The notes beneath the pieces are model-generated. The model made no database searches. It was not told the origin of the DNA and was given only the letters and a program-made list of their open reading frames with translations. Shown here piece after piece: positions 24,771 to 38,689 of a stretch of 64,000 bases of DNA (position 1 is its first letter; each line of letters starts with the position of its first letter). The stretch spans positions 109,217 through 173,216 of the forward strand of contig CAXIWQ010000174.1 in the NCBI GenBank assembly GCA_964036275.1, given 5' to 3'. A program made the position numbers and the translations under genes. The DNA is from Litoditis marina (taxonomy: Eukaryota; Nematoda; Chromadorea; Rhabditida; Rhabditidae).

Positions 24771-27700
24771 GAAATTTCATTTGCGAATACGAAGTTTCAT
24801 TTGCGAGTAATTGCGAATACGAAGTTTCATTTGCGAGTAATTGCGAATACGAAGTACCATTTGCGATTAATTGCGAATACGATGTTTCATTTACGAGTAA
24901 TTGCGAATACGAAGTTTCATTTGCGAGTAATTGCGAATACGAAGTTTCATTTGCGAATAATTGCGAATACGATGTTTCATTTGCGAGTAATTGCGAATAC
25001 GAAGTTTCATTTGCGAGTAATTGCGAATACCAAGTTTCATTTGCGAATACGATGTTTCATTTGCGAATAATTGCGAATACGAATTTTCATTTGCGAATAC
25101 GATGTTTCAATTGCGAATAATTGCGAATACGAAGTTTCATTCGCGAGTAATTGCGAATACGAGGTTTCATTTGCGAATAATTGCGAATACGATGTTTCAT
25201 TTACGAGTAATTGCGAATACGAAGTTTCATTTGCGAGTAATTGCGAATACGAAGTTTCATTTGCGAATACTATGTTTCATTTGCGAATAATTGCGAATAC
25301 GAAGTTTCATTTGCGAATACGAAGTTTCATTTGCGAGTAATTGCGAATACGAAGTTTCATTTGCGAGTAATTGCGAATACGAAGTTCCATTTGCGAGTAA
25401 TTGCGAATACGAAGTTTCATTTGCGAGAAATTGCGAATACGAGGTTTTATTTGCGAATAATTGCGAATACGATGTTTCATTTGCGAGTAATTGCGAATAC
25501 GAAGTTTCATTTGCGAGTAATTGCGAGTACCAAGTTTCATTTGCGAATACGATGTTTCATTTGCGAATAATTGCGAATACGAAGTTTCATTTGCGAATAC
25601 GATGTTTCAATTGCGAGTAATTGCGAATACGAAGTTTCATTTGCGAGTAATTGCGAATACGAAGTTTCATTTGCGAGTAATTGCGAATACGAGGTTTCAT
25701 TTGCGAATAATTGCGAATACGATGTTTCATTTACGAGTAATTGCGAATACGAAGTTTCATTTGCGAGTAATTGCGAATACGAAGTTTCATTTGCGAATAC
25801 TATGTTTCATTTGCGAATAATTGCGAATACGAAGTTTCATTTGCGAATACGAAGTTTCATTTGCGAGTAATTGCGAATACGAAATTTCATTTGCGAGTAA
25901 TTGTGAATACGAAGTTTCATTTGCGAGTAATTGCGAATACGAAGTTTCATTTGCGAGTAATTGCGAATACGAAGTTTCATTTGCGAGAAATTGCGAATAC
26001 GAGGTTTTATTTGCGAATAATTGCGAATACGATGTTTCATTTGCGAGTAATTGCGAATACGAAGTTTCATTTGCGAGTATTTGCGAATACGAAGTTTCAT
26101 TTGCGAATACGATGTTTCATTTGCGAATAATTGCGAATACGAAGTTTCATTTGCGAATACCATGTTTCAATTGCGAGTAATTGCGAATACGAAGTTTCAT
26201 TTGCGAGTAATTGCGAATACGAGGTTTCATTTGCGAATAATTGCGAATACGATGTTTCATTTACTAGTAATTGCGAATAAGAAGTTTCATTTGCGAGTAA
26301 TTGCGAATACGAAGTTTCATGTGCGAGTAATTGCGAATACGAAGTTTCATTTGCGAATACGATGTTTCATTTGCGAATAATTGCGAATACGAAGTTTCAT
26401 TTGCGAATACGATGTTTCAATTGCGAGTAATTGCGAATACGAAGTTTCATTTGCGAGTAATTGCGAATACGAAGTTTCATTTGCGAATAATTGCGAATAC
26501 GAAGTTACATTTGCGAGTAATTGCGATTACGAAGTTTCATTTGCGAGTAATTGCGAATACGAAGTTTTATTTGCGAGTAATTGCGAATACGAGGTTTCAT
26601 TTGCGAATAATTGCGAATACGATGTTTCATTTACGAGTAATTGCGAATACGAAGTTTCATTTGCGAGTAATTGCGAATACGAAGTTTCATTTGCGAGTAA
26701 TTGCGAATACGAAGTTTCATTTGCGAATACGATGTTTCATTTGCGAATAATTGCGAATACGAAGTTTCATTTGCGAATACGATGTTTCAATTGCGAGTAA
26801 TTGCGAATACGAAGTTTCATTTGCGAGTAATTGCGAATACGAGGTTTCATTTGCGAATAATTGCGAATACGATGTTTCATTTACGAGTAATTGCGAATAC
26901 GAATTTTTATTTGCGAGTAATTGCGAATACGAAGTTTCATTTACGAGTAATTGCGAATACGAAGTTTCATATGCGAGTAATTGCGAATACGAAGTTGCAT
27001 TTGCGAGTAATTGCGAATACGAAGTTTCATTTGCGAATACGATGTTTCATTTGCGAATAATTGCGAATACGAAGTTTCATTTGCGAATACGATGTTTCAT
27101 TTACGAGTAATTGCGAATACGAAGTTTCATTTGCGAGTAATTGCGAATACGAAGTTGCATTTGCGAGTAATTGCGAATACGAAGTTTCATTTGCGAATAA
27201 TTGCGAATACGAAGTTTCATTTGCGAGTAATTGCGAATACGAAGTTTCATTTGCGAGTAATTGCGAATACGAGGTTTCATTTGCGAATAATTGCGAATAC
27301 GATGTTTCATTTACGAGTAATTGCGAATACGAAGTTTCATTTGCGAGTAATTGCGAATACGAAGTTGCATTTGCGAGTAATTGCGAATACGAAGTTTCAT
27401 TTGCGAATAATTGCGAATACGAAGTTTCATTTGCGAGTAATTGCGAATACGAAGTTTCATTTGCGAGTAATTGCGAATACGAAGTTGCATTTGCGAGTAA
27501 TTGCGAATACGAAGTTTCATTTGCGAATAATTGCGAATACGAAGTTTCATTTGCGAGTAATTGCGAATACGAAGTTTCATTTGCGAGTAATTGCGAATAC
27601 GAGGTTTCATTTGCGAATAATTGCGAATACGATGTTTCATTTACGAGTAATTGCGAATACGAAGTTTCATTTGCGAGTAATTGCGAATACGAAGTTGCAT

Positions 27701-30700
27701 TTGCGAGTAATTGCGAATACGAAGTTTCATTTGCGAATAATTGCGAATACGAAGTTTCATTTGCGAGTAATTGCGAATACGAAGTTTCATTTGCGAGTAA
27801 TTGCGAATACGAGGTTTCATTTGCGAATAATTGCGAATACGATGTTTCATTTGCGAGTTATTGCGAATACGAAGTTTCATTTGCGAATACGATGTTTCAT
27901 TTGCGAATAATTGCGAGTACGAAGTTTCATTTGCGAATACGATGTTTCAATTGCGAGTAATTGCGAATACGAAGTTTCATTTGCGAGTAATTGCGAATAC
28001 GAGGTTTCATTTGCGAATAATTGCGAATACGATGTTTCATTTACGAGTAATTGCGAATACGAAGTTTCATTTGCGAGTAATTGCGAATACGAGGTTTCAT
28101 TTGCGAATAATTGCGAATACGATGTTTCATTTGCGAGTAATTGCGAATACGAAGTTTCATGTGCGAGTAATTGCGAATACGAAGTTTCATTTGCGAATAC
28201 GATGTTTCATTTGCGAATAATTGCGAATACGAAGTTTCATTTGCGAATACGATGTTTCAATTGCGAGTAATTGCGAATACGAAGTTTCATTTGCGAGTAA
28301 TTGCGAATACGAAGTTTCATTTGCGAATAATTGCGAATACGAAGTTACATTTGCGAGTAATTGCGATTACGAAGTTTCATTTGCGAATACGAAGTTTCAT
28401 TTGCGAGTAATTGCGAATACCAAGTTTCATTTGCGAATACGATGTTTCATTTGCGAATAATTGCGAATACGAAGTTTCATTTGCGAATACGATGTTTCAA
28501 TTGCGAGTAATTGCGAATACGAAGTTTCATTTGCGAGTAATTGCGAATACGAAGTTTCATTTGCGAGTAATTGCGAATACGAGGTTTCATTTGCGAATAA
28601 TTGCGAATACGATGTTTCATTTACGAGTAATTGCGAATACGAAGTTTCATTTGCGAGTAATTGCGAATACGAAGTTTCATTTGCGAATACGAAGTTTCAT
28701 TTGCGAGTAATTGCGAATACGAAGTTTCATTTGCGAGTAATTGCGAATACGAAGTTTCATTTGCGAGTAATTGCGAATACGAGGTTTCATTTGCGAATAA
28801 TTGCGAATACGATGTTTCATTTACGAGTAATTGCGAATACGAAGTTTCATTTGCGAGTAATTGCGAATACGAGGTTTCATTTGCGAATAATTGCGAATAC
28901 GATGTTTCATTTGCGAGTAATTGCGAATACGAAGTTTCATGTGCGAGTAATTGCGAATACGAAGTTTCATTTGCGAATACGATGTTTCATTTGCGAATAA
29001 TTGCGAATACGAAGTTTCATTTGCGAATACGATGTTTCAATTGCGAGTAATTGCGAATACGAGGTTTCATTTGCGAATAATTGCGAATACGATGTTTCAT
29101 TTACGAGTAATTGCGAATACGAAGTTTCATTTGCGAGTAATTGCGAATACGAAGTTTCATTTGCGAATACTATGTTTCATTTGCGAATAATTGCGAATAC
29201 GAAGTTTCATTTGCGAATACGAAGTTTCATTTGCGAGTAATTGCGAATACGAAATTTCATTTGCGAGTAATTGTGAATACGAAGTTTCATTTGCGAATAA
29301 TTGCGAATACGATGTTTCATTTACGAGTAATTGCGAATACGAAGTTTCATTTGCGAGTAATTGCGAATACGAGGTTTCATTTGCGAATAATTGCGAATAC
29401 GATGTTTCATTTGCGAGTAATTGCGAATACGAAGTTTCATGTGCGAGTAATTGCGAATACGAAGTTTCATTTGCGAATACGATGTTTCATTTGCGAATAA
29501 TTGCGAATACGAAGTTTCATTTGCGAATACGATGTTTCAATTGCGAGTAATTGCGAATACGAAGTTTCATTTGCGAGTAATTGCGAATACGAAGTTTCAT
29601 TTGCGAATAATTGCGAATACGAAGTTACATTTGCGAGTAATTGCGATTACGAAGTTTCATTTGCGAATACGATGTTTCATTTGCGAATAATTGCGAATAC
29701 GAAGTTTCATTTGCGAATACGATTTTTCAATTGCGAGTAATTGCGAATACGAAGTTTTATTTGCGAGTAATTGCGAATACGAGGTTTCATTTGCGAATAA
29801 TTGCGAATACGATGTTTCATTTACGAGTAATTGCGAATACGAAGTTTCATTTGCGAGTAATTGCGAATACGAAGTTTCATTTGCGAGTAATTGCGAATAC
29901 GAAGTTTCATTTGCGAATACGATGTTTCATTTGCGAATAATTGCGAATACGAAGTTTCATTTGCGAATACGATGTTTCAATTGCGAGTAATTGCGAATAC
30001 GAAGTTTCATTTGCGAGTAATTGCGAATACGAGGTTTCATTTGCGAATAATTGCGAATACGATGTTTCATTTACGAGTAATTGCGAATACGAATTTTTAT
30101 TTGCGAGTAATTGCGAATACGAAGTTTCATTTACGAGTAATTGCGAATACGAAGTTTCATTTGCGAGTAATTGCGAATACGAAGTTGCATTTGCGAGTAA
30201 TTGCGAATACGAAGTTTCATTTGCGAATACGATGTTTCATTTGCGAATAATTGCGAATACGAAGTTTCATTTGCGAATACGATGTTTCATTTACGAGTAA
30301 TTGCGAATACGAAGTTTCATTTGCGAGTAATTGCGAATACGAAGTTGCATTTGCGAGTAATTGCGAATACGAAGTTTCATTTGCGAATAATTGCGAATAC
30401 GAAGTTTCATTTGCGAGTAATTGCGAATACGAAGTTTCATTTGCGAGTAATTGCGAATACGAGGTTTCATTTGCGAATAATTGCGAATACGATGTTTCAT
30501 TTACGAGTAATTGCGAATACGAAGTTTCATTTGCGAGTAATTGCGAATACGAAGTTGCATTTGCGAGTTATTGCGAATACGAAGTTTCATTTGCGAATAC
30601 GATGTTTCATTTGCGAATAATTGCGAGTACGAAGTTTCATTTGCGAATACGATGTTTCAATTGCGAGTAATTGCGAATACGAAGTTTCATTTGCGAGTAA

Positions 30701-32313
30701 TTGCGAATACGAGGTTTCATTTGCGAATAATTGCGAATACGATGTTTCATTTACGAGTAATTGCGAATACGAAGTTTCATTTGCGAGTAATTGCGAATAC
30801 GAAGTTTCATTTGCGAATAACTGCGAATACGAAGTTTCATTTGCGAGTAATTGCGAATACGAAGTTTCATTTGCGAGTAATTGCGAATACGAAATTTCAT
30901 TTGCGAATACGATGTTTCAATTGCGAGTAATTGCGAATACGAAGTTTCATTTGCGAGTAATTGCGAATACGAGGTTTCATTTGCGAATAATTGCGAATAC
31001 GATGTTTCATTTACGAGTAATTGCGAATACGAAGTTTCATTTGCGAGTAATTGCGAATACGAGGTTTCATTTGCGAATAATTGCGAATACGATGTTTCAT
31101 TTGCGAGTAATTGCGAATACGAAGTTTCATGTGCGAGTAATTGCGAATACGAAGTTTCATTTGCGAATACGATGTTTCATTTGCGAATAATTGCGAATAC
31201 GAAGTTTCATTTGCGAATACGATGTTTCAATTGCGAGTAATTGCGAATACGAAGTTTCATTTGCGAGTAATTGCGAATACGAAGTTTCATTTGCGAATAA
31301 TTGCGAATACGAAGTTACATTTGCGAGTAATTGCGATTACGAAGTTTCATTTGCGAATACGATGTTTCATTTGCGAATAATTGCGAATACGAAGTTTCAT
31401 TTGCGAATACGATGTTTCAATTGCGAGTAATTGCGAATACGAAGTTTTATTTGCGAGTAATTGCGAATACGAGGTTTCATTTGCGAATAATTGCGAATAC
31501 GATGTTTCATTTACGAGTAATTGCGAATACGAAGTTTCATTTGCGAGTAATTGCGAATACGAAGTTTCATTTGCGAGTAATTGCGAATACGAAGTTTCAT
31601 TTGCGAATACGATGTTTCATTTGCGAATAATCGCGAATACGAAGTTTCATTTGCGAATACGATGTTTCAATTGCGAGTAATTGCGAATACGAAGTTTCAT
31701 TTGCGAGTAATTGCGAATACGAGGTTTCATTTGCGAATAATTGCGAATACGATGTTTCATTTACGAGTAATTGCGAATACGAATTTTTATTTGCGAGTAA
31801 TTGCGAATACGAAGTTTCATTTACGAGTAATTGCGAATACGAAGTTTCATTTGCGAGTAATTGCGAATACGAAGTTGCATTTGCGAGTAATTGCGAATAC
31901 GAAGTTTCATTTGCGAATACGATGTTTCATTTGCGAATAATTGCGAATACGAAGTTTCATTTGCGAATACGATGTTTCATTTACGAGTAATTGCGAATAC
32001 GAAGTTTCATTTGCGAGTAATTGCGAATACGAAGTTGCATTTGCGAGTAATTGCGAATACGAAGTTTCATTTGCGAATAATTGCGAATACGAAGTTTCAT
32101 TTGCGAGTAATTGCGAATACGAAGTTTCATTTGCGAGTAATTGCGAATACGAGGTTTCATTTGCGAATAATTGCGAATACGATGTTTCATTTACGAGTAA
32201 TTGCGAATACGAAGTTTCATTTGCGAGTAATTGCGAATACGAAGTTGCATTTGCGAGTTATTGCGAATACGAAGTTTCATTTGCGAATACGATGTTTCAT
32301 TTGCGAATAATTG

Positions 32314-32358
32314 TGTTAACCNNNNNNNNNNNNNNNNNNNNNNNTGATGATCATGACA
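32314..32358. mobile_element. Possible LTR-type insertion collapsed into an N gap
   Basis: Satellite B is interrupted by TGTTAACC, then 23 N, then TGATGATCATGACA. The interrupting sequence starts TG and ends CA and is flanked by ATTG on both sides (32310-32313 and 32359-32362). Removing it and one ATTG restores TTGCGAATAATTGCGAGTAC, the uninterrupted order seen at about 20051, 27901 and 30611. TG...CA ends with a 4-bp target duplication fit an LTR retrotransposon or solo LTR. The true length is hidden, so the class is an inference. Confidence 0.5.
32322..32344. other. Assembly gap (23 N)
   Basis: Unresolved bases. The flanking 8 bp and 14 bp are not satellite sequence, so the gap is not merely missing satellite monomers. 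Confidence 0.98.
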
Positions 32359-34514
32359 ATTGCGAGTACGAAGTTTCATTTGCGAATACGATGTTTCAAT
32401 TGCGAGTAATTGCGAATACGAAGTTTCATTTGCGAGTAATTGCGAATACGAGGTTTCATTTGCGAATAATTGCGAATACGATGTTTCATTTACGAGTAAT
32501 TGCGAATACGAAGTTTCATTTGCGAGTAATTGCGAATACGAAGTTTCATTTGCGAATAACTGCGAATACGAAGTTTCATTTGCGAGTAATTGCGAATACG
32601 AAGTTTCATTTGCGAGTAATTGCGAATACGAAATTTCATTTGCGAATAATTGCGAATACGATGTTTCCATTACGAGTAATTGCGAATACGAAGTTTCATT
32701 TGCGAGTAATTGCGAATACGAAGTTGCATTTGCGAGTAATTGCGAATACGAAGTTTCATTTGCGAATACGATGTTTCATTTGCGAATAATTGCGAATACG
32801 AAGTTTCATTTGCGAATACGATGTTTCAATTGCGAGTAATTGCGAATACGAAGTTTCATTTGCGAGTAATTGCGAATACGAGGTTTCATTTGCGAATAAT
32901 TGCGAATACGATGTTTCATTTACGAGTAATTGCGAATACGAAGTTTCATTTGCGAGTAATTGCGAATACGAAGTTTCATTTGCGAATACTATGTTTCATT
33001 TGCGAATAATTGCGAATACGAAAGTTCATTTGCGAATACGAAGTTTCATTTGCGAGTAATTGCGAATACGAAGTTTCATTTGCGAGTAATTGCGAATACG
33101 AAGTTCCATTTGCGAGTAATTGCGAATACGAAGTTTCATTTGCGAGTAATTGCGAATACGAAGTTTCATTTGCGAGAAATTGCGAATACGAGGTTTTATT
33201 TGCGAATAATTGCGAATACGATGTTTCATTTGCGAGTAATTGCGAATACGAAGTTTCATTTGCGAGTAATTGCGAATACCAAGTTTCATTTGCGAATACG
33301 ATGTTTCATTTGCGAATAATTGCGAATACGAAGTTTCATTTGCGAATACGATGTTTCAATTGCGAATAATTGCGAATACGAAGTTTCATTTGCGAGTAAT
33401 TGCGAATACGAGGTTTCATTTGCGAATAATTGCGAATACGATGTTTCATTTACGAGTAATTGCGAATACGAAGTTTCATTTGCGAGTAATTGCGAATACG
33501 AAGTTTCATTTGCGAGTAATTGCGAATACGAGGTTTCATTTGCGAATAATTGCGAATACGATGTTTCCATTACGAGTAATTGCGAATACGAAGTTTCATT
33601 TGCGAGTAATTGCGAATACGAAGTTGCATTTGCGAGTAATTGCGAATACGAAGTTTCATTTGCGAATACGATGTTTCATTTGCGAATAATTGCGAATACG
33701 AAGTTTCATTTGCGAATACGATGTTTCAATTGCGAGTAATTGCGAATACGAAGTTTCATTTGCGAGTAATTGCGAATACGAGGTTTCATTTGCGAGTAAT
33801 TGCGAATACGAAGTTTCATTTGCGAGTAATTGCGAATACGAAGTTTCATTTGCGAGAAATTGCGAATACGAGGTTTTATTTGCGAATAATTGCGAATACG
33901 ATGTTTCATTTGCGAGTAATTGCGAATACGAAGTTTCATTTGCGAGTAATTGCGAATACCAAGTTTCATTTGCGAATACGATGTTTCATTTGCGAATAAT
34001 TGCGAATACGAAGTTTCATTTGCGAATACGATGTTTCAATTGCGAATAATTGCGAATACGAAGTTTCATTTGCGAGTAATTGCGAATACGAGGTTTCATT
34101 TGCGAATAATTGCGAATACGATGTTTCATTTACGAGTAATTGCGAATACGAAGTTTCATTTGCGAGTAATTGCGAATACTAAGTTTCATTTGCGAATACT
34201 ATGTTTCATTTGCGAATAATTGCGAATACGAAGTTTCATTTGCGAATACGAAGTTTCATTTGCGAGTAATTGCGAATACGAGGTTTCATTTGCGAATAAT
34301 TGCGAATACGATGTTTCCATTACGAGTAATTGCGAATACGAAGTTTCATTTGCGAGTAATTGCGAATACGAAGTTTCATTTGCGAGTAATTGCGAATACG
34401 AGGTTTCATTTGCGAATAATTGCGAATACGATGTTTCCATTACGAGTAATTGCGAATACGAAGTTTCATTTGCGAGTAATTGCGAATACGAAGTTGCATT
34501 TGCGAGTAATTGCG

Positions 34515-36577
34515 AATACGAAGTTTCATTTGCGAATACGATGTTTCATTTGCGAATAATTGCGAATACGAAGTTTCATTTGCGAATACGATGTTTCAAT
34601 TGCGAGTAATTGCGAATACGAAGTTTCATTTGCGAGTAATTGCGAATACGAGGTTTCATTTGCGAATAATTGCGAATACGATGTTTCATTTACGAGTAAT
34701 TGCGAATACGAAGTTTCATTTGCGAGTAATTGCGAATACGAAGTTTCATTTGCGAATACTATGTTTCATTTGCGAATAATTGCGAATACGAAATTTCATT
34801 TGCGAATACGAAGTTTCATTTGCGAGTAATTGCGAATACGAAGTTTCATTTGCGAGTAATTGCGAATACGAAGTTCCATTTGCGAGTAATTGCGAATACG
34901 AAGTTTCATTTGCGAGTAATTGCGAATACGAAGTTTCATTTGCGAGTAATTGCGAATACGAAGTTTCATTTGCGAGAAATTGCGAATACGAGGTTTTATT
35001 TGCGAATAATTGCGAATACGATGTTTCATTTGCGAGTAATTGCGAATACGAAGTTTCATTTGCGAGTAATTGCGAATACCAAGTTTCATTTGCGAATACG
35101 ATGTTTCATTTGCGAATAATTGCGAATACGAATTTTCATTTGCGAATACGATGTTTCAATTGCGAATGATTGCGAATACGAAGTTTCATTTGCGAGTAAT
35201 TGCGAATACGAGGTTTCATTTGCGAATAATTGCGAATACGATGTTTCATTTACGAGTAATTGCGAATACGAAGTTTCATTTGCGAGTAATTGCGAATACG
35301 AAGTTTCATTTGCGAATACTATGTTTCATTTGCGAATAATTGCGAATACGAAGTTTCATTTGCGAATACGAAGTTTCATTTGCGAGTAATTGCGAATACG
35401 AAGTTTCATTTGCGAGTAATTGCGAATACGAAGTTCCATTTGCGAGAAATTTCGAATACGAGGTTTTATTTGCGAATAATTGCGAATACGATGTTTCATT
35501 TGCGAGTAATTGCGAATACGAAGTTTCATTTGCGAGTAATTGCGAATACCAAGTTTCATTTGCGAATACGATGTTTCATTTGCGAATAATTGCGAATACG
35601 AAGTTTCATTTGCGAATACGATGTTTCAATTGCGAGTAATTGCGAATACGAAGTTTCATTTGCGAGTAATTGCGAATACGAGGTTTCATTTGCGAATAAT
35701 TGCGAATACGATGTTTCATTTACGAGTAATTGCGAATACGAAGTTTCATTTGCGAGTAATTGCGAATACGAAGTTTCATTTGCGAATACTATGTTTCATT
35801 TGCGAATAATTGCGAATACGAAATTTCATTTGCGAATACGAAGTTTCATTTGCGAGTAATTGCGAATACGAAGTTTCATTTGCGAGTAATTGCGAATACG
35901 AAGTTCCATTTGCGAGTAATTGCGAATACGAAGTTTCATTTGCGAGTAATTGCGAATACGAAGTTTCATTTGCGAGTAATTGCGAATACGAAGTTTCATT
36001 TGCGAGAAATTGCGAATACGAGGTTTTATTTGCGAATAATTGCGAATACGATGTTTCATTTGCGAGTAATTGCGAATACGAAGTTTCATTTGCGAGTAAT
36101 TGCGAATACCAAGTTTCATTTGCGAATACGATGTTTCATTTGCGAATAATTGCGAATACGAATTTTCATTTGCGAATACGATGTTTCAATTGCGAATGAT
36201 TGCGAATACGAAGTTTCATTTGCGAGTAATTGCGAATACGAGGTTTCATTTGCGAATAATTGCGAATACGATGTTTCATTTACGAGTAATTGCGAATACG
36301 AAGTTTCATTTGCGAGTAATTGCGAATACGAAGTTTCATTTGCGAATACTATGTTTCATTTGCGAATAATTGCGAATACGAAGTTTCATTTGCGAATACG
36401 AAGTTTCATTTGCGAGTAATTGCGAATACGAAGTTTCATTTGCGAGTAATTGCGAATACGAAGTTCCATTTGCGAGAAATTTCGAATACGAGGTTTTATT
36501 TGCGAATAATTGCGAATACGATGTTTCATTTGCGAGTAATTGCGAATACGAAGTTTCATTTGCGAGTAATTGCGAAT
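34515..36577. repeat. 1030-bp higher-order repeat of satellite B, second copy cut by the transposon
   Basis: Copy 1 runs from about 34515; copy 2 begins 1030 bp later and is interrupted at 36577. They share rare marks at a constant 1030-bp offset: AATTTTCATT (35131, 36161), TGCGAATGAT (35161, 36191), TTCGAATACG after GAGAAA (about 35451, 36481) and GAAATTTCAT (about 34790, 35820). The site where the transposon inserted in copy 2 is present intact at about 35542 in copy 1. Confidence 0.88.
36572..36577. repeat. Left 6-bp target-site duplication, GCGAAT
   Basis: GCGAAT immediately precedes the left terminal repeat and is repeated at 41756-41761 immediately after the right one. A single copy stands at the matching uninterrupted position, about 35542-35547. 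Confidence 0.85.
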
Positions 36578-36662
36578 TGTCAGTGCACCCATCGCGCACA
36601 ATCAACTTTTATTTTTTTTCAATCAAGTTTTATTTTTTCTGAAAACAAAAGTTTGGTTTGCG
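36578..36662 (+). repeat. Left terminal inverted repeat of the outer element
   Basis: It starts TGTCAGTGCACCC and contains two tandem AATCAA(C/G)TTTTATTTTTT units before ending GTTTGGTTTGCG. Compared inverted with 41671-41755, it matches perfectly for 41 bp, then shows a T-run length difference and a few mismatches. Weaker similarity may continue to about 36686. Confidence 0.9.
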
Positions 36663-36948
36663 CTCTCAGCGACACGTCACATTACGTACGGAATACTGTT
36701 AAATCAAACATTCAGACCTGTCGAGCTTTCAAACGAGTGAAGCCATAATTTGTGCTGTGTAATTCCGTCTGGTATGTTGCTAAGACCAATGAGACATATT
36801 TATATCTACAAGCCATCATTTTAGTCACCATTCATCTGGTCATGCCCGTTTCGCAGCTGATTTAGAGCACTAATTGAACTCAGCTGAGAGAGTTTGTCTA
36901 GATATAATTTCATTTTTACGATACCATTCGGAAGAGAATGGGAGAGTA
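36663..36948. other. Outer element, left interior, no gene seen
   Basis: About 290 bp of unique-looking AT-rich sequence between the left terminal repeat and the nested element. I see no coding frame, RNA gene or tandem repeat in it. Confidence 0.6.
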
Positions 36949-37029
36949 CAGGGATGAAAATTACGAGGCTAAAAATAGGCTAAATCTAGGGAATTATGGG
37001 GAAAATAAAATAGCTATTTTTTAACCTTT

Positions 37030-37245
37030 TTAGGCTAGTCGTTTCCTAGAATAGGCTAGCTGTTTCCTAGAATAGGCTAGCTGTTTCCTAGAATAGGCTA
37101 GCTGTTACCTAGAATAGGCTAGCTTTTACCTAGAATAGGCTAGCCGTTACCTATTTTAGCCTGGTGAATACCTATTTTAGCCTATAAATACCTATTTTTC
37201 CCTAGTAAATACCTATTTTAGCCTAGTCGATACCTATTGTAGCCC
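37030..37245. repeat. 21-bp TAGGCTA/TAGCCTA minisatellite in the nested element
   Basis: Roughly ten tandem units of about 21 bp. The first six resemble GTTTCCTAGAATAGGCTAGCT; later ones drift to ATACCTATTTTAGCCTAG-like units. The core TAGGCTA changes to its complement TAGCCTA across the array, and the same words recur at the right end of the element (38690-38870). Confidence 0.85.
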
Positions 37246-38689
37246 TGTAGCAAGCTTACTTCCGCTCCGAAAAAAGCGGGTCGAATTTCTGCTGTGCAAC
37301 CTTCAAACTGGCTATGAACTCGAACTATCACACAAAATCACGAGAACATCATTCGCTTTCATGGAAACAATTTTATTTTACTCCACCACTTTCATGCTTC
37401 TAAAACAGGAGAAACACTGAGAACAAAAAACTGATTACATAGATTTATTCGTAGCAAAACACACTGGTATAAATAACACAATAATATTCTTCTGTCGATC
37501 TTTCATGGAGGAATGGCTGTGGTGGCTACGATCGGTAGTTGGGCGACGAATATGGGCTGTAGACGGATGCGTGTACTTCAGAAGCTAAAAATAAATAAAT
37601 GAATATACACCTCAAACTGTCAACAACTATATCAGATACCCACGTACCCATAAAAGTATTCATTTATGTTTTGTTACTACAAGTTTGGAACTCTGCCTAG
37701 AAAACGCGTAGATTCACATTCTACCAAATTAATTTCTGCTTTTGAATAAACATACCGGCTAGGTCTTGTAAGGATGAGGTATTATTTCGTGGGGGGCGCA
37801 TCTATCTTCGAACCATCTGGTAGAACTGACTTATCATAGGAGCCCTGGAACAAATAAATGTAGATACCGGGAGAGACAACATATACCACTATCAACATAT
37901 ACCACAGATAATTGACTGAACTGTCGGATAAAATGATTAAATGCGCTCACTCACACATAAATAAGAAGAAGTTAACTAAACGTGTAGGCTTTTTGATGGA
38001 AATAGGTCAAAATAGGAAATAAGCGAAAATCCGTTTAATAATTGTTTTGCCAAGTTAGTCCATGAAAACAACTGGGAAGCTTAAATTCAACAATCTAAAG
38101 CCAAAACTGCTTTTAAAACTCACTGAGGTAAACTAGATACTAAGACAAAAACATACATTAATTCATTAATTCAGGTCCGGTACAAATTCTGGGTTAGATG
38201 AAATAATCAGATTTTAATAACAATAATAGATGGCTAAGACTGCTCTTCAAGCTACTCACCTTGTAATCATAATTGAGCTGTCCGTGTTCGTCCCTGCAGC
38301 GAAACGAAGCTCCAGAATGACATGTTTAGATTACCTGTAAGAAAAGAAGTATTCATTTTTTCTAACAACAGAAGTACTGAAATGGAATAAATTGAACTGC
38401 TCATCTCATAATTCAACTTGGTCGAGGCGGAAGATGTTTTTCTAATTCGAAAATAGCAAAAACACGGAAAAACTGGCATTTAATGAACAAACAACTATAA
38501 TTTTGACTATGTAGTGCGTGTTTCAATGAAGAATGCGGATTATTAAATTTAAAACAAAGAACAACAAAAATAACGCGTAAACGTGAGAGAAAACAAAAAA
38601 TTTAGGTAAAAATGAAAATGATAAAAAAATTTAAATTGTCAGCCGCGAAATTACGGTAGCAAAAACGGCGCTCCAGGACCATTAAATAA
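37246..38689. other. Nested element interior, no gene seen
   Basis: About 1.4 kb of AT-rich sequence. The longest frame I noted is 70 codons (38267-38479, minus) with no family resemblance. I see no RNA gene or further tandem repeat. Confidence 0.6.

Larger units (their letters stand above)
8421..36577. repeat. Satellite B array, left block (30-bp monomer in 10-bp modules)
   Basis: About 28 kb of tandem monomers. A full monomer is three 10-bp modules: a = TTGCGAATAC, b = GAAGTTTCAT, c = TTGCGAGTAA. Short 20-bp monomers (a plus b) are interspersed, so outside the indel-rich zone the array stays in 10-bp register. Common b variants are GATGTTTCAT, GAGGTTTCAT, GAAGTTGCAT, GAAGTTCCAT, GAGGTTTTAT, GAAATTTCAT, TATGTTTCAT; c variants include TTGCGAATAA, TTACGAGTAA, TTGCGAGAAA. 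GC is 11/30 with three CpG per monomer. Four of six frames have no stop, so long repeat-peptide frames appear throughout. No gene was found inside. An N gap interrupts at 32322. Confidence 0.97.
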
